DNA from: JBFMDN01 sp040753915
Lineage (GTDB): Bacteria; Desulfobacterota; Desulfomonilia; Desulfomonilales; Desulfomonilaceae
Length of the DNA: 64,000 bases
Assembly: GCA_040753915.1 (NCBI GenBank)
Contig: JBFMDN010000005.1
Location: 81,740-145,739 of the forward strand
Direction of reading: 5' to 3'
Under the pieces are notes generated by a model. It did no database searches, was not told the DNA's origin, and worked only from the letters and a program-made list of their open reading frames with translations. A program made the translations under genes and the position numbers. Every line of letters begins with the position of its first letter. The stretch's first letter is position 1. Positions 7,837-16,342 of the stretch are shown piece after piece.

Positions 7837-9582
7837 TCAGGTCGATTTCCGATGCGCCTTGTACAGCGGATCGGATTCTTGGAGCACTCTTCTCAACACC
7901 TTGCCCACCAGGCTTTTCGGGATCTCGTCGATAAAATCCAGATATTTAGGCACCTTGTAGTGGGTTATATTCTGTTTTGCCCAGTTCTTGAGGTCATCTT
8001 CCGAGATTTTTCCTTTCCAAGAATCCTTCAGCACCACCCAGGCCTTGATTGCTTCTCCCGTCTCCCCGTCAGGAAGCCCGGCTACCGCGACTTCCAGGAT
8101 CGCTTCGTGGGCGCCCATGAGATGTTCCACCTCGGTCGGGAAGACCGAATAGCCTTTCACCTTAATGAGTTGTTTCTTTCGATCGTTCAACGTTACACGA
8201 CCATATTTGTCCATGAAGCCGATGTCGCCGGTGTAGAGCCAACGCTTTCCGCCCATCTCCCTGATGGTCAGAGCCGTTTCGGCTGCGTTCCCGAGGTATC
8301 CTTGCATAACGGTGGGTCCGGAGACTACGAGCTCTCCGCTTTCTCCTGGGGGCAATTCCACTGTGCCGGTGTCGATGTCCATGATCTTCCAGTCGATACC
8401 CGGCATAGGGATGCCTATGGTCCCCGTGGTTTCCACCGTTCCGAGGGGTCCACCCGATACGACGGGAGAGGCCTCGGACAGGCCGTATCCTTCTACCAGA
8501 ATCGCGCCGGTGGCAGCCTCAAACCGCTCTTTGACATTCCTGTGTAGGGGACCAGCGCCGGATATACATCCCTTGAGCTTGCCGGCTATAGGGTACCGCT
8601 CGATATGAGGGAAATCGGCAATCCGTTGGAATAAGACTTCTGCGCCGGGGAAATAGGTCTGACCGTCCACACCGACTTCACAGATCGTCTTGACCATCTC
8701 TTCCGTCTCGGGTGGCCTCGGAAAGAGCATCATGAACATTCCGCTGTGGAGGACGGTGTTCATGACGGCAGTCATGCCGAAGGAGTGAAAGAGGGGAAGA
8801 ATCCCTACCATGCAGGCTCCGGGCTCTTTCATCCACATGAATTCACCTACCTGGATAGCATTTGCCACGCAGTTGAAGTGGCTAAGGATGGCCGCTTTAG
8901 GCACGCCGGTCGTGCCGCCCGTCATGATGTACGTGGCTATGTCGTCGGACGCGACGTCTGCCTGTATGTTCTCTGCAGACGTGCTCAGTAGATCCAGAAA
9001 GGGGTGGGATCGAGGAACTGTTCCCGTCGGAATTTTCTTGAGCTTTTTCCCCAGCCATTTCTTGAGCGAGGAGACCTTGACCATGTCCACTATATTTGTG
9101 GAGATGAGGCGATCGACAGGGTGCTGCTTCTCTATGGGAGCAAGGAGCGCCTCATACAAGGCGTCTAGAATGATTAGCGTGCGTGCGCCTGTAAGCTGCA
9201 ATTCGTGAAGAACTTCGCCCGGTTTGTACGTCGGGTTTACGCCTGTGGGAATAAGACCAAGCTTCATACATGCGTAGTACGAGACCACATACTGAGGACT
9301 GTTGGGAAGGGCCAGAGCCACCACATCCCCCTTTTGCAGACCCATACGACGGAAGCTGGTTGCGAGTCGGTCCACTGCATCCGAAAGCTCCCGGTAACTG
9401 ATAAAGGATCGCAGAAACCAAATTGCCGGCTCGTCGGCAAACCGCTTCACGGATTCGGCAAACATCTCATAGAGGGTGATTCTCGGGAAATCGAGGTTCT
9501 TGGGCAACTGAGGGGGCCAGCCCGCGTCGGGCTGAAACCACGGCCGTGATTCATCGACAAACAATTGGGCGTTCGCAGTCAA
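7837..9582 (-). CDS. Acyl-CoA synthetase (AMP-forming)
   Basis: This ANL-superfamily ligase of 581 aa adenylates a carboxylic acid and transfers it to CoA. The core motifs are intact: A3 loop TGGTTGVPK, A7 WLYTGDIG, hinge DRKKQLIKVKGY, and the C-terminal lysine region KSLVGKVLRR. The start is TTG at 9582; a gaggagg site sits seven bases upstream, and no ATG is better placed. It is one of four ligases in the window and the third in the large operon. The substrate cannot be read from the sequence; the FadD-like overall pattern suggests a medium or long acyl group. Confidence 0.88.
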   Translation of the reverse strand: MTANAQLFVDESRPWFQPDAGWPPQLPKNLDFPRITLYEMFAESVKRFADEPAIWFLRSFISYRELSDAVDRLATSFRRMGLQKGDVVALALPNSPQYVVSYYACMKLGLIPTGVNPTYKPGEVLHELQLTGARTLIILDALYEALLAPIEKQHPVDRLISTNIVDMVKVSSLKKWLGKKLKKIPTGTVPRSHPFLDLLSTSAENIQADVASDDIATYIMTGGTTGVPKAAILSHFNCVANAIQVGEFMWMKEPGACMVGILPLFHSFGMTAVMNTVLHSGMFMMLFPRPPETEEMVKTICEVGVDGQTYFPGAEVLFQRIADFPHIERYPIAGKLKGCISGAGPLHRNVKERFEAATGAILVEGYGLSEASPVVSGGPLGTVETTGTIGIPMPGIDWKIMDIDTGTVELPPGESGELVVSGPTVMQGYLGNAAETALTIREMGGKRWLYTGDIGFMDKYGRVTLNDRKKQLIKVKGYSVFPTEVEHLMGAHEAILEVAVAGLPDGETGEAIKAWVVLKDSWKGKISEDDLKNWAKQNITHYKVPKYLDFIDEIPKSLVGKVLRRVLQESDPLYKAHRKST

Positions 9583-9710
9583 CTCGATCCTCCTCTCGAC
9601 TCAATGCCTTGTGTAGCCTGAAGGCAGGGTTCCTTTTCTGGAAACCTGTCCTCTCGCGAGGAGCCCAAGCGCGAAGGGAACGGTGCATTCGCAGAGTAGA
9701 TTGGGAGAGC

Positions 9711-10037
9711 TCACCAAAACTGCACTTGAGTCACTGCTGCATCTTGCAGGATTTCCGTCCTGATCCGTTTCCTGTCTGCCTCGTCCTCGATTGTCTCCAC
9801 ACTGGAAATGGGAGTGCCTTCTTCGTTCGTTCTGTACTTCCAGCTCTTGATATAGCCCGTCACCAGAGCAAACCGGCACCCATAGAAACCACAACACGCC
9901 CCATCCAACACGGCATTCCCTACTGCTACAAGGACGCTCCGGCCGTGCAACTCCACGGTCATTTCCGTATCAAAGGAATAGCCGCCACTGATGGATCGCA
10001 CTTCCCGGTTCAGCTCGTGGGTATAGTCCCTGATCAT
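9711..10037 (-). CDS. Small conserved protein of unknown function
   Basis: This 108-aa protein is not assignable to a named function. It lies between two acyl-CoA ligase genes, 15 bp after the upstream one and 128 bp before the next, and in the same direction, so it is part of the operon. Visible features are a GACCGFYGC segment with three cysteines near the middle (a possible metal or redox site), a charged ETIEDEADRKRIR helix, and a VTQVQFW C-terminus. No signal peptide or membrane segment is evident. I have an impression of similar small proteins in other deltaproteobacteria, but cannot confirm it here. Confidence 0.65.
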   Translation of the reverse strand: MIRDYTHELNREVRSISGGYSFDTEMTVELHGRSVLVAVGNAVLDGACCGFYGCRFALVTGYIKSWKYRTNEEGTPISSVETIEDEADRKRIRTEILQDAAVTQVQFW

Positions 10038-10052
10038 GCGTCTCTCTTGCCC

Positions 10053-11627
10053 TCAGGACACCATTCGATCTCGACCTTCCCAGAATCGTGCCCTGATGGC
10101 CTTCTTGTCCAACTTGCCGAGGTTTGTCACTGGTATGGAATCCCAGAATTCCACAGTCTTTGGCGCCATAAGACTCCCCTTGCGCTCTTTGACAAAGTTG
10201 ATCAATTCTTCCTGTGATGCCGATTTCCCTTCGTGAAGCACAACGATGGCCTTTACTTCTTCCCCCCACTTTGGATGAGGCACTCCCACTACTGCCGTTC
10301 CCTTCACAGACGGGTGTTCGAACAGAGTGTCTTCTATTTCCCGGGGAAAGATATTGAATCCTCCGCTCACAATCATGTCCTTCTTGCGGTCGACGATGTA
10401 GAGAAAACCCTCTTCGTCCCTCTTGGCAATATCGCCCGTGTAGAGCCAACCATCCCGAATAGTCTCTGCAGTGGCCTCCGGGTTCTTGAGGTATCCGCTC
10501 ATCATGTTTGCGCACCTGACAACGATCTCGCCTGCTTCTCCCGTTTGCACTTCCCGGCCGCTCTCATCGAGGAGTCTCACTTCCGCATGGTAAGTGGGGC
10601 GACCCGCTGAGCTGAAGATACGACGCTCTCGCTCCGGGTCGTCTATCACGTGCTCCTCGCGGGATAGAGCGCTGATGCACATGGGCGCTTCGGTCTGGCC
10701 GAACAACTGGGTCATGATCGGGCCGAATGTGGTGATCGCTTGTTTTAGTCTCTCAGGAGCTATGGCGGATGCACCGTAAATGATGTTCCTGAGGCTGCTG
10801 AGATCGAATTTCCTCAAGTCAGGATAGTCCAAGAGCACATAGACCATGGTGGGAACAAGGAAGGTAGCCGTAATCTTCTCCTTCTCAACCGCTTCGAGGA
10901 AGAGCTTGGGATCGAAATGATCCAAAATGACGCATCTGCCTTTCCGCAAAAGAACGGGGAGCATGAGACATCCCCCTGCATGCGTAAGGGGAGTCATGTA
11001 TGCAAACACCTCATTCCATGCAAAACCGAATTCAAGCATTTCGATAAGGACCGTGTAGACCCATGCCCTGTGGGAAAGCATGACCCCTTTTGGCTTTCCC
11101 GTAGTGCCGCCCGTGTAGTAGATTCCGACGAGGTCTTCCACATCTATGTGCACTTTCTCGCATTTTGGTTCGTACTGCTCCATGAGGCTTTGGAGGTGGA
11201 GGTGCCCATCCTCTACCTTGGACGGCTCCTCAGAGATACAAACGAATGTCTTCACGGTCTCCAGGCTCGGAATCATCTCCTTGACCCTGGATGCCATTCG
11301 CTCGTGATAGATGAGTATGCTGCACTCGGCCTGATTCATCATGTATATATGATCGCCCGAACCGAGCAATACCGCGAGGGGAACCCTGATACCTCCAGTC
11401 TTGGCTACTGCGATTTCGCAGAAAACGTACTCCGGGCAGTTGGCCATAAGGAACGCAACTCTATCCCCTTTTTTCAGACCGATACTCTGAAAGGCGTTCG
11501 CAAGGCAGTCGCCGTAACGTCCCATTTCCCTGTACGTATACGATCTTTCACCAAATGTGAGTGCAGTGTGGTCCCCATAGAACTCCACGCATCGGTCGTA
11601 CAAGTCTCCGATTGTCAGGTGTATCAT
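10053..11627 (-). CDS. Acyl-CoA synthetase (AMP-forming)
   Basis: The product is a 524-aa ANL ligase of the short/medium-chain or aromatic acid type, with TGGTTGKPKGVMLSH (A3), GWLYTGDI (A7), DRKKDMIVSGGFN (hinge) and NLGKLDKKAIR (C-terminal catalytic lysine). The start is ATG 11627, because gggagg lies seven bases before it. The longer frame from 11669 adds 14 residues without a ribosome site. It follows the thiolase gene and precedes the small 108-aa gene in the operon. It activates an imported acid or an intermediate to its CoA ester; which one is unknown. Confidence 0.88.
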   Translation of the reverse strand: MIHLTIGDLYDRCVEFYGDHTALTFGERSYTYREMGRYGDCLANAFQSIGLKKGDRVAFLMANCPEYVFCEIAVAKTGGIRVPLAVLLGSGDHIYMMNQAECSILIYHERMASRVKEMIPSLETVKTFVCISEEPSKVEDGHLHLQSLMEQYEPKCEKVHIDVEDLVGIYYTGGTTGKPKGVMLSHRAWVYTVLIEMLEFGFAWNEVFAYMTPLTHAGGCLMLPVLLRKGRCVILDHFDPKLFLEAVEKEKITATFLVPTMVYVLLDYPDLRKFDLSSLRNIIYGASAIAPERLKQAITTFGPIMTQLFGQTEAPMCISALSREEHVIDDPERERRIFSSAGRPTYHAEVRLLDESGREVQTGEAGEIVVRCANMMSGYLKNPEATAETIRDGWLYTGDIAKRDEEGFLYIVDRKKDMIVSGGFNIFPREIEDTLFEHPSVKGTAVVGVPHPKWGEEVKAIVVLHEGKSASQEELINFVKERKGSLMAPKTVEFWDSIPVTNLGKLDKKAIRARFWEGRDRMVS

Positions 11628-11696
11628 GGCCGTACCTCCCTGTTTGTCACTGCCGGGCGCTTGCTCCATTCCCGGCCACGCGCTCAGGCTCGCTTG

Positions 11697-12959
11697 TCAC
11701 CGCTCAGCCTGCAAAATGGTTATGCTACATGCGAACTCTTCCGTGGATATAACCCCTCCGCCATTCTCGGCTATTCCGACGCGGGCATTGGGGACCTGCC
11801 TGGGTCCGGCCTCTCCCCGCAACTGGGTGACAAGCTCGTAGATCATCGACAGTCCCGTGGCTCCCACAGGATGGCCCTTTGAAACCAGTCCTCCCGAGGT
11901 GTTTATGGGGAGTGAGCCATCAAGCCTGGTGGCTCCCGACTGAGCCAGTTTTCCCCCTTCGCCAATGGGGCAGAAACCGAGCATCTCAGACTGGTAAATC
12001 TCGCAGAATGAGGTTGCATCGTGGACTTCGGCCACACTCACATCACCAGGACCTATGCCGGCCATCTTGTATGCTTTGTCCGCTGCCCACTTGCTCAAAC
12101 TGGGCTCTTCGATGCTTCTGTGCTTCCCTGAAGCCATCACGTTGGCAGCAATTCTGACCGCCCGATGGCGCACAGCCGGGGGCAGACCTTTGAGATAATC
12201 CTCGGAGCAGAGGATTGCAGCGGCTCCTCCATCTCCGATGGGTGCGCACATGGACCGAGTGAGAGGATAGCTCACCATGTAGTCTTCCAGCGCCTTTTCC
12301 ACAGGAACCTCAAACTGGTACTGGGCCTTAGGATTGAGCGAACCGTTAAAATGGTTCTTGGATGCGACAATCGCTATCTGTTCTTGGGTGGTTCCCCATT
12401 TCCACATGTGCCAGCATGCTTGCATTGCATAGGTATCCATGAACACCGTATGCCCAGGTCCAAAGGAAAACTCTCGATCGCACTGTTGCGCTACCGAGGA
12501 GTACTCGGCGAGAAGGCGATCTCTGTCCATCCGATCTATGCCATGCTCGTACGCCGCGAGGACGGCTTTCATGTCCGGGTGGTAGAATTTGTCCACTCCG
12601 ATGGCAAGAGAGACATCGCACTGACCGCTCAAGATATCCTTCCATGCCCCGTGGAGGGCCATGGATGCGCTCGCGCAGGCTCCCTCAACGTTTATGATGG
12701 GGACCCGTTCGGGAAACAGCCCGTCCTCAACGAGGGGAGACATGGACACATGACCTCGTATGAGATCCTGTTCCCACAAGACACCCATAGCGCAATTGGA
12801 GAACCAGCAGAACTCTATGTCCTGGCCATCCCCCATTCCCGCGTCTTCGAGGACTCCGAGGTACGTGTCTCTCGTGAGGTCCTTCATGGACTTGTCGAGC
12901 CATTTCGTGAACCGAGTGCTATATGACCCTATGATGTACACGTCCGTCCTGTTCTTCAT
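11697..12959 (-). CDS. SCP2-type thiolase
   Basis: This thiolase-fold protein of 420 aa has the nucleophile Cys95 in EGACASAS, a conserved His in VAEVHDATSF, and GHPVGATG near the end. All elements for thiolytic cleavage are present. The start is ATG 12959, with gaggag upstream; the longer frame overlaps the preceding MaoC gene. Its neighbours are MaoC, DUF35 and the Cys-less thiolase homologue upstream, and a ligase downstream. In contrast to that homologue it should be a true thiolase. The DUF35 protein at 13477-13890 could serve either one. Confidence 0.85.
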   Translation of the reverse strand: MKNRTDVYIIGSYSTRFTKWLDKSMKDLTRDTYLGVLEDAGMGDGQDIEFCWFSNCAMGVLWEQDLIRGHVSMSPLVEDGLFPERVPIINVEGACASASMALHGAWKDILSGQCDVSLAIGVDKFYHPDMKAVLAAYEHGIDRMDRDRLLAEYSSVAQQCDREFSFGPGHTVFMDTYAMQACWHMWKWGTTQEQIAIVASKNHFNGSLNPKAQYQFEVPVEKALEDYMVSYPLTRSMCAPIGDGGAAAILCSEDYLKGLPPAVRHRAVRIAANVMASGKHRSIEEPSLSKWAADKAYKMAGIGPGDVSVAEVHDATSFCEIYQSEMLGFCPIGEGGKLAQSGATRLDGSLPINTSGGLVSKGHPVGATGLSMIYELVTQLRGEAGPRQVPNARVGIAENGGGVISTEEFACSITILQAER

Positions 12960-12981
12960 GGAATCGCATCTCCTCGCGAAA

Positions 12982-13431
12982 TCAGCCACGCATGTGAAAC
13001 ATCATGGTGTAGTCAAAGACCATTACAGATTCGTCTCTCTGGTTCTTGGTCGTGTACCGCCAGGTCTGGATACCCCTTTCCGGCTTACTGGTCTGTTTTT
13101 TGTCGATAACTTCCACGACAACCTTCACAGTATCCCCAATTTTGACAGGCGCGAGCATCCTCATGTTGTTGGCACCCAGCCATGCGATCGCCGCATCTCC
13201 GCCGATCCCAGAGCTACTCACGAGCCCAACGGCCAGGGCAAAGATGAGGGGGCCGTGGACCAACCGCTCACCGAATTCCGTTTTGGCTGCGTATTCCTTG
13301 TCCATGTGAAGGGGATAAAAGTCCATGGTGAGGCCTGCCCAGGCCACCACGTGAGCTTCTGTGACAGTTATCGCGGCAGTTGTGTAAACGTCTCCCACGT
13401 TGAAGTCATCACCGTACTTGCTATGCTCCAT
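12982..13431 (-). CDS. MaoC-like enoyl-CoA hydratase
   Basis: This 149-aa single hot-dog protein is of the hydratase-2/MaoC family. The catalytic Asp37-x4-His42 pair is in MDFYPLHMD, and an F-x-x-R-L-V-H-G segment follows (53-60). It should add water to a trans-2-enoyl-CoA to give the 3-hydroxyacyl-CoA. In the operon it lies between the thiolase gene and the DUF35/Cys-less thiolase pair. In steroid side-chain catabolism the same three families (MaoC, DUF35, Ltp2) carry out hydration and retro-aldol cleavage together, so this protein is the probable hydratase of that step. Confidence 0.87.
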   Translation of the reverse strand: MEHSKYGDDFNVGDVYTTAAITVTEAHVVAWAGLTMDFYPLHMDKEYAAKTEFGERLVHGPLIFALAVGLVSSSGIGGDAAIAWLGANNMRMLAPVKIGDTVKVVVEVIDKKQTSKPERGIQTWRYTTKNQRDESVMVFDYTMMFHMRG

Positions 13432-13476
13432 GATTTTGCTCCAAGCTTTCTTGCTCGAAATTGCGCGACTGAGGCC

Positions 13477-13890
13477 TCATGCCGAGACCGGTTTGAACTT
13501 GGGCAAGGTGAATTCGTCGTCCAGTTGCTCGAACACGACTTCCACCGGCATGTCACACCGGACGCGGTGAGGATCGCATCCCACGATGTTGCTCAGCATC
13601 TGCACGCCTTCTTCAAGCTTCACCACTGCTACGACGTACGGCATGTCGCCAATGAAGGCTGAAGGTGCATTGTTCTCTACCACAGTATAGGAGTAGACCG
13701 TTCCTTTGCCTGAAGCCTCCACCCAACGGATGTTGTCCGAAGCACAGTGGGGGCAGGCAATCCTTGGATAGAAGATATGTTTCCCACAGTCATCGCATTT
13801 CTGCACTGTCAGTTTGTTCTGTCGGGCTGCTTCCCAAAACGGCCGTGCCCAATCATTGACAATCGGAACCGGTTTCTTCGGCTTGTCCAT
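13477..13890 (-). CDS. DUF35 zinc-ribbon/OB-fold protein
   Basis: The 137-aa protein is a rubredoxin-like zinc ribbon with Cys32, Cys35, Cys46 and Cys49, followed by an OB fold (~56-125). DUF35 proteins are obligatory partners of several thiolase-fold enzymes (BbsA with BbsB, ChsH2 with Ltp2, the archaeal HMGCS complex) and help bind the acyl-CoA. The start is ATG 13890, with caggag before it; the longer frame is antisense-like extension into the neighbour. It lies 13 bp after the Cys-less thiolase-fold gene, which strongly suggests a two-subunit enzyme. Confidence 0.87.
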   Translation of the reverse strand: MDKPKKPVPIVNDWARPFWEAARQNKLTVQKCDDCGKHIFYPRIACPHCASDNIRWVEASGKGTVYSYTVVENNAPSAFIGDMPYVVAVVKLEEGVQMLSNIVGCDPHRVRCDMPVEVVFEQLDDEFTLPKFKPVSA

Positions 13891-13903
13891 GTCCAACTCC
13901 TGT

Positions 13904-15088
13904 CTATGGGATCTCTGTTCCGAGGATAGTGACGTGTGCGTCCATATAGGTTCCACCGGTACCCGTTTCAACGGCAAACCGTGCTCCTGGTACCTGTCGG
14001 GCACCCGCCTTGCCCATAAGCTGCCGGGCTGCTTCAACAACCAGCGCAACTCCGCCACCGGCTCCAGTATGCCCCTGAGAGAGCATACCGCCGTTGGTCG
14101 TGGTGGGAAGCCGTCCACCAGGCCACGTATCTCCAGCTAAGTGAAGCTCTCCGGCCTGTCCTCTATCGCAGAATCCCAACTCTTCCATGGTGATGATCTG
14201 GTAAATAGGGTAAGAATCGTAAATCTCAGCCACGTCGATGTCGTTGGGAGTAAGACCTGCCTCCAAGAAGGCGTCTTTACCTGCTTCTGCCCAACCGAAT
14301 CGCGTTATGTCCCGCTCCTGGGAGAACACAAAATGTGTGACGCGGGAACCTTCCCCGAGAAAATAGACGGGCCGGTCGGTGATGTCCTTCGCCCTCTCCG
14401 CGGATGTCAAGATGAAGGCAGAGCCCCCATCGAAGAGCATGTTAGATTGTTTCGCACGCAAAGGCGTTGAGAGCACTTTAGATGCCAGAACGTCCTCGAT
14501 GGTCAGTGGCTTTCGGAATACTGCATTAGGGTTGAGCTCAGCCCACTTGCGGTTGGAGACGCACACTGCCGCCATGTGCTCGTCCGTGCACCCCGTTTCG
14601 TATTGATACCGCATGGTCGTCAGAGCGGCGATGGAAGAATAGTGCTGGCCGTACGGCACCTCCCATTCCGCGGAGATTCCGGCGGTGGAAAAAAGATCTA
14701 TACCTCCTTGAGCTGTCACCCCGGTTCCAAGACGGTCTGCGTGCACACATAGCACGTACTTGGCTATGCCGCTTTCGATGGCACTCCCGCCCAGCTTGAA
14801 GAAACAGCTCCCGCTCGATCCGCCGGCAAAGATCTGACAGTTGGTCTTCGCGTTCTTAAGCCCCAACTCCTCTGCAATTCTGCACGTGACGAGCTCCGTG
14901 TTGAATTGCGGACTGAACAGAGCCGCGGTGGGCATGACGAAGTCAATGAGATTCTTGTCAATCCCTGAGTCCTTGATAGCCTGTCTGGCAGACTCGATGG
15001 CATGGTATATGGCTGCCCGTTCAGGAAACCGTCCGGTAGGAACCTCTCCGATCCCCACTATGGCTATTTTACCTCGTAAGCTGCTCAT
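13904..15088 (-). CDS. Thiolase-fold protein lacking the thiolase Cys; candidate Ltp2-type aldolase
   Basis: This 394-aa protein has the thiolase fold but altered active-site positions. Aligning without gaps to the two neighbouring thiolases across the nucleophile helix puts Gly90 (in AGGSSGSC) where they have Cys. The HDCF histidine position is Tyr290 (VAEIYDSYP). GHTGAGG (His340) replaces GHPxGA. Loss of Cys and a His-to-Tyr change are features of the Ltp2 family, which with the DUF35 protein ChsH2 performs retro-aldol rather than thiolytic cleavage. The adjacent DUF35, MaoC and acyl-CoA dehydrogenase genes fit. The start is ATG 15088, after an aggaga site. Cys84 and Cys95 lie nearby, so a shifted nucleophile cannot be excluded. 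Confidence 0.8.
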   Translation of the reverse strand: MSSLRGKIAIVGIGEVPTGRFPERAAIYHAIESARQAIKDSGIDKNLIDFVMPTAALFSPQFNTELVTCRIAEELGLKNAKTNCQIFAGGSSGSCFFKLGGSAIESGIAKYVLCVHADRLGTGVTAQGGIDLFSTAGISAEWEVPYGQHYSSIAALTTMRYQYETGCTDEHMAAVCVSNRKWAELNPNAVFRKPLTIEDVLASKVLSTPLRAKQSNMLFDGGSAFILTSAERAKDITDRPVYFLGEGSRVTHFVFSQERDITRFGWAEAGKDAFLEAGLTPNDIDVAEIYDSYPIYQIITMEELGFCDRGQAGELHLAGDTWPGGRLPTTTNGGMLSQGHTGAGGGVALVVEAARQLMGKAGARQVPGARFAVETGTGGTYMDAHVTILGTEIP

Positions 15089-15155
15089 GCTTTTCTCCTG
15101 TGTCCCGTTTGTGCTTCTGTTCCTGCTCCGCTGTGAGGGAGGAAAAGCAGGCAAA

Positions 15156-16301
15156 TCACAACCCCAATTGCTTGCCTATAATGTTTTTCTGTATCTGGGA
15201 TGTTCCACCGCCTATGGACAAGATTAGGACATCTCGCAGATACCTTTGGGCGTCATATTCCATGGTATAACCGTAGCCACCGAGGATCTGGACGCCCTGA
15301 AGGGCAATCCTCTTGGCCACCTCCGAGCAATAGTACTTGGACATGGACGTCTCCTTTATGCATTCCATGCCCTCAGTCTCCTTCCATGCGGCATAGTAGG
15401 CGAGCCTGCGTGCAGCCTCGAGCTCTGTAGCCATGTCCACAAGCATGTGCTGTATGGCCTGGAACCTGCCTATTGGCTGACCGAACTGCTCTCGCTCCTT
15501 GGCGTAATTGAGCGCATAATCCAATGCCCCCTGGCCGATCCCCAGAGAGCACGCAGAAAGAAGGAGCCTCTCCTTGTTCAAGAGCCTCATCATCTGGTAC
15601 CATCCTTGGTTCAGGCACTCCGGTCCGCCGAGGATATCGTCGGGGCTCACTTTTACGTCGTCGTAATTGACCTCGCATGTGTTCGAGCCCCTGTGTCCGA
15701 CCATCTTTATGGACTTCGCGCTGTAGCCCGTTGATGTGCTGTCCACGAGAAAGACCGTGATCCCCTTTGTCCGATGCTCTCCCGTACGCGTGTTGGTTAC
15801 AATGATGTCCGCTATCCCTGCTCCGGTGATAAACATCTTGCTTCCATTGATTACGTAGAAGCCGTCACGGTATTCGGCGCGGGTTTTTATGTTTGCTGCA
15901 TCCGAGCCAGCATCGGGCTCGGTTAGAGCGTATGCGAACTTGATGTCTCCGTTCACGAGCTTGGGCAGGTATTTTTTCTTCTGTTGGTCGCTTCCATTGA
16001 GACCGATGATATGGTTGCCGTACAGCACAATGTTGCCGGCAGCCCAGGCAAGCACCGGGAGCTTGCGGGCCAATTCCTCGAACATGATCATCTCTTCGAT
16101 AACCGTCGCGCCCTGCCCTCCGTATTCTTCTGCGATGTTTATCCCCATGAATCCGAGGTCCGCCAGCTTCCCAAGCAACTCATGAGGGAACCGATCCTGT
16201 TCGTCTATCTCTCGAGCTACTTCCGAAGGGATCTCCTTTTCAGCGAACCGCCGAATGGTATCCCTCAACATTTCCTGTTCCTCTGTGAATCTGAAATCCA
16301 T
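15156..16301 (-). CDS. Acyl-CoA dehydrogenase, isovaleryl-CoA-dehydrogenase-like active site
   Basis: This 381-aa FAD enzyme introduces a 2,3-double bond into an acyl-CoA. The family motifs are present: YALTEPDAGSDA (123-135), REQFGQPIGRFQ, and a QILGGYGY segment. The usual C-terminal catalytic Glu (YEGT) is absent; the site reads SIGGGTSQIQ. Instead Glu244 in NKERLLLSA lines up with the catalytic Glu of isovaleryl-CoA dehydrogenase (LERLVLAGG). This points to a branched or bulky substrate. It is the gene before the aldolase candidate and should make the enoyl-CoA for the MaoC hydratase. An electron-transfer flavoprotein is not encoded nearby. Confidence 0.88.
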   Translation of the reverse strand: MDFRFTEEQEMLRDTIRRFAEKEIPSEVAREIDEQDRFPHELLGKLADLGFMGINIAEEYGGQGATVIEEMIMFEELARKLPVLAWAAGNIVLYGNHIIGLNGSDQQKKKYLPKLVNGDIKFAYALTEPDAGSDAANIKTRAEYRDGFYVINGSKMFITGAGIADIIVTNTRTGEHRTKGITVFLVDSTSTGYSAKSIKMVGHRGSNTCEVNYDDVKVSPDDILGGPECLNQGWYQMMRLLNKERLLLSACSLGIGQGALDYALNYAKEREQFGQPIGRFQAIQHMLVDMATELEAARRLAYYAAWKETEGMECIKETSMSKYYCSEVAKRIALQGVQILGGYGYTMEYDAQRYLRDVLILSIGGGTSQIQKNIIGKQLGL

Positions 16302-16342
16302 TGTTCACTCCTGTTGACGTATATGTTCACGTCCTCCTAAAT

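Noticed and set aside
10917..11882. Plus-strand open frame of 321 codons
   Set aside because: Antisense to the acyl-CoA ligase and thiolase genes; no domain and no ribosome site. The similar frame at 5152-6117 is rejected for the same reason.
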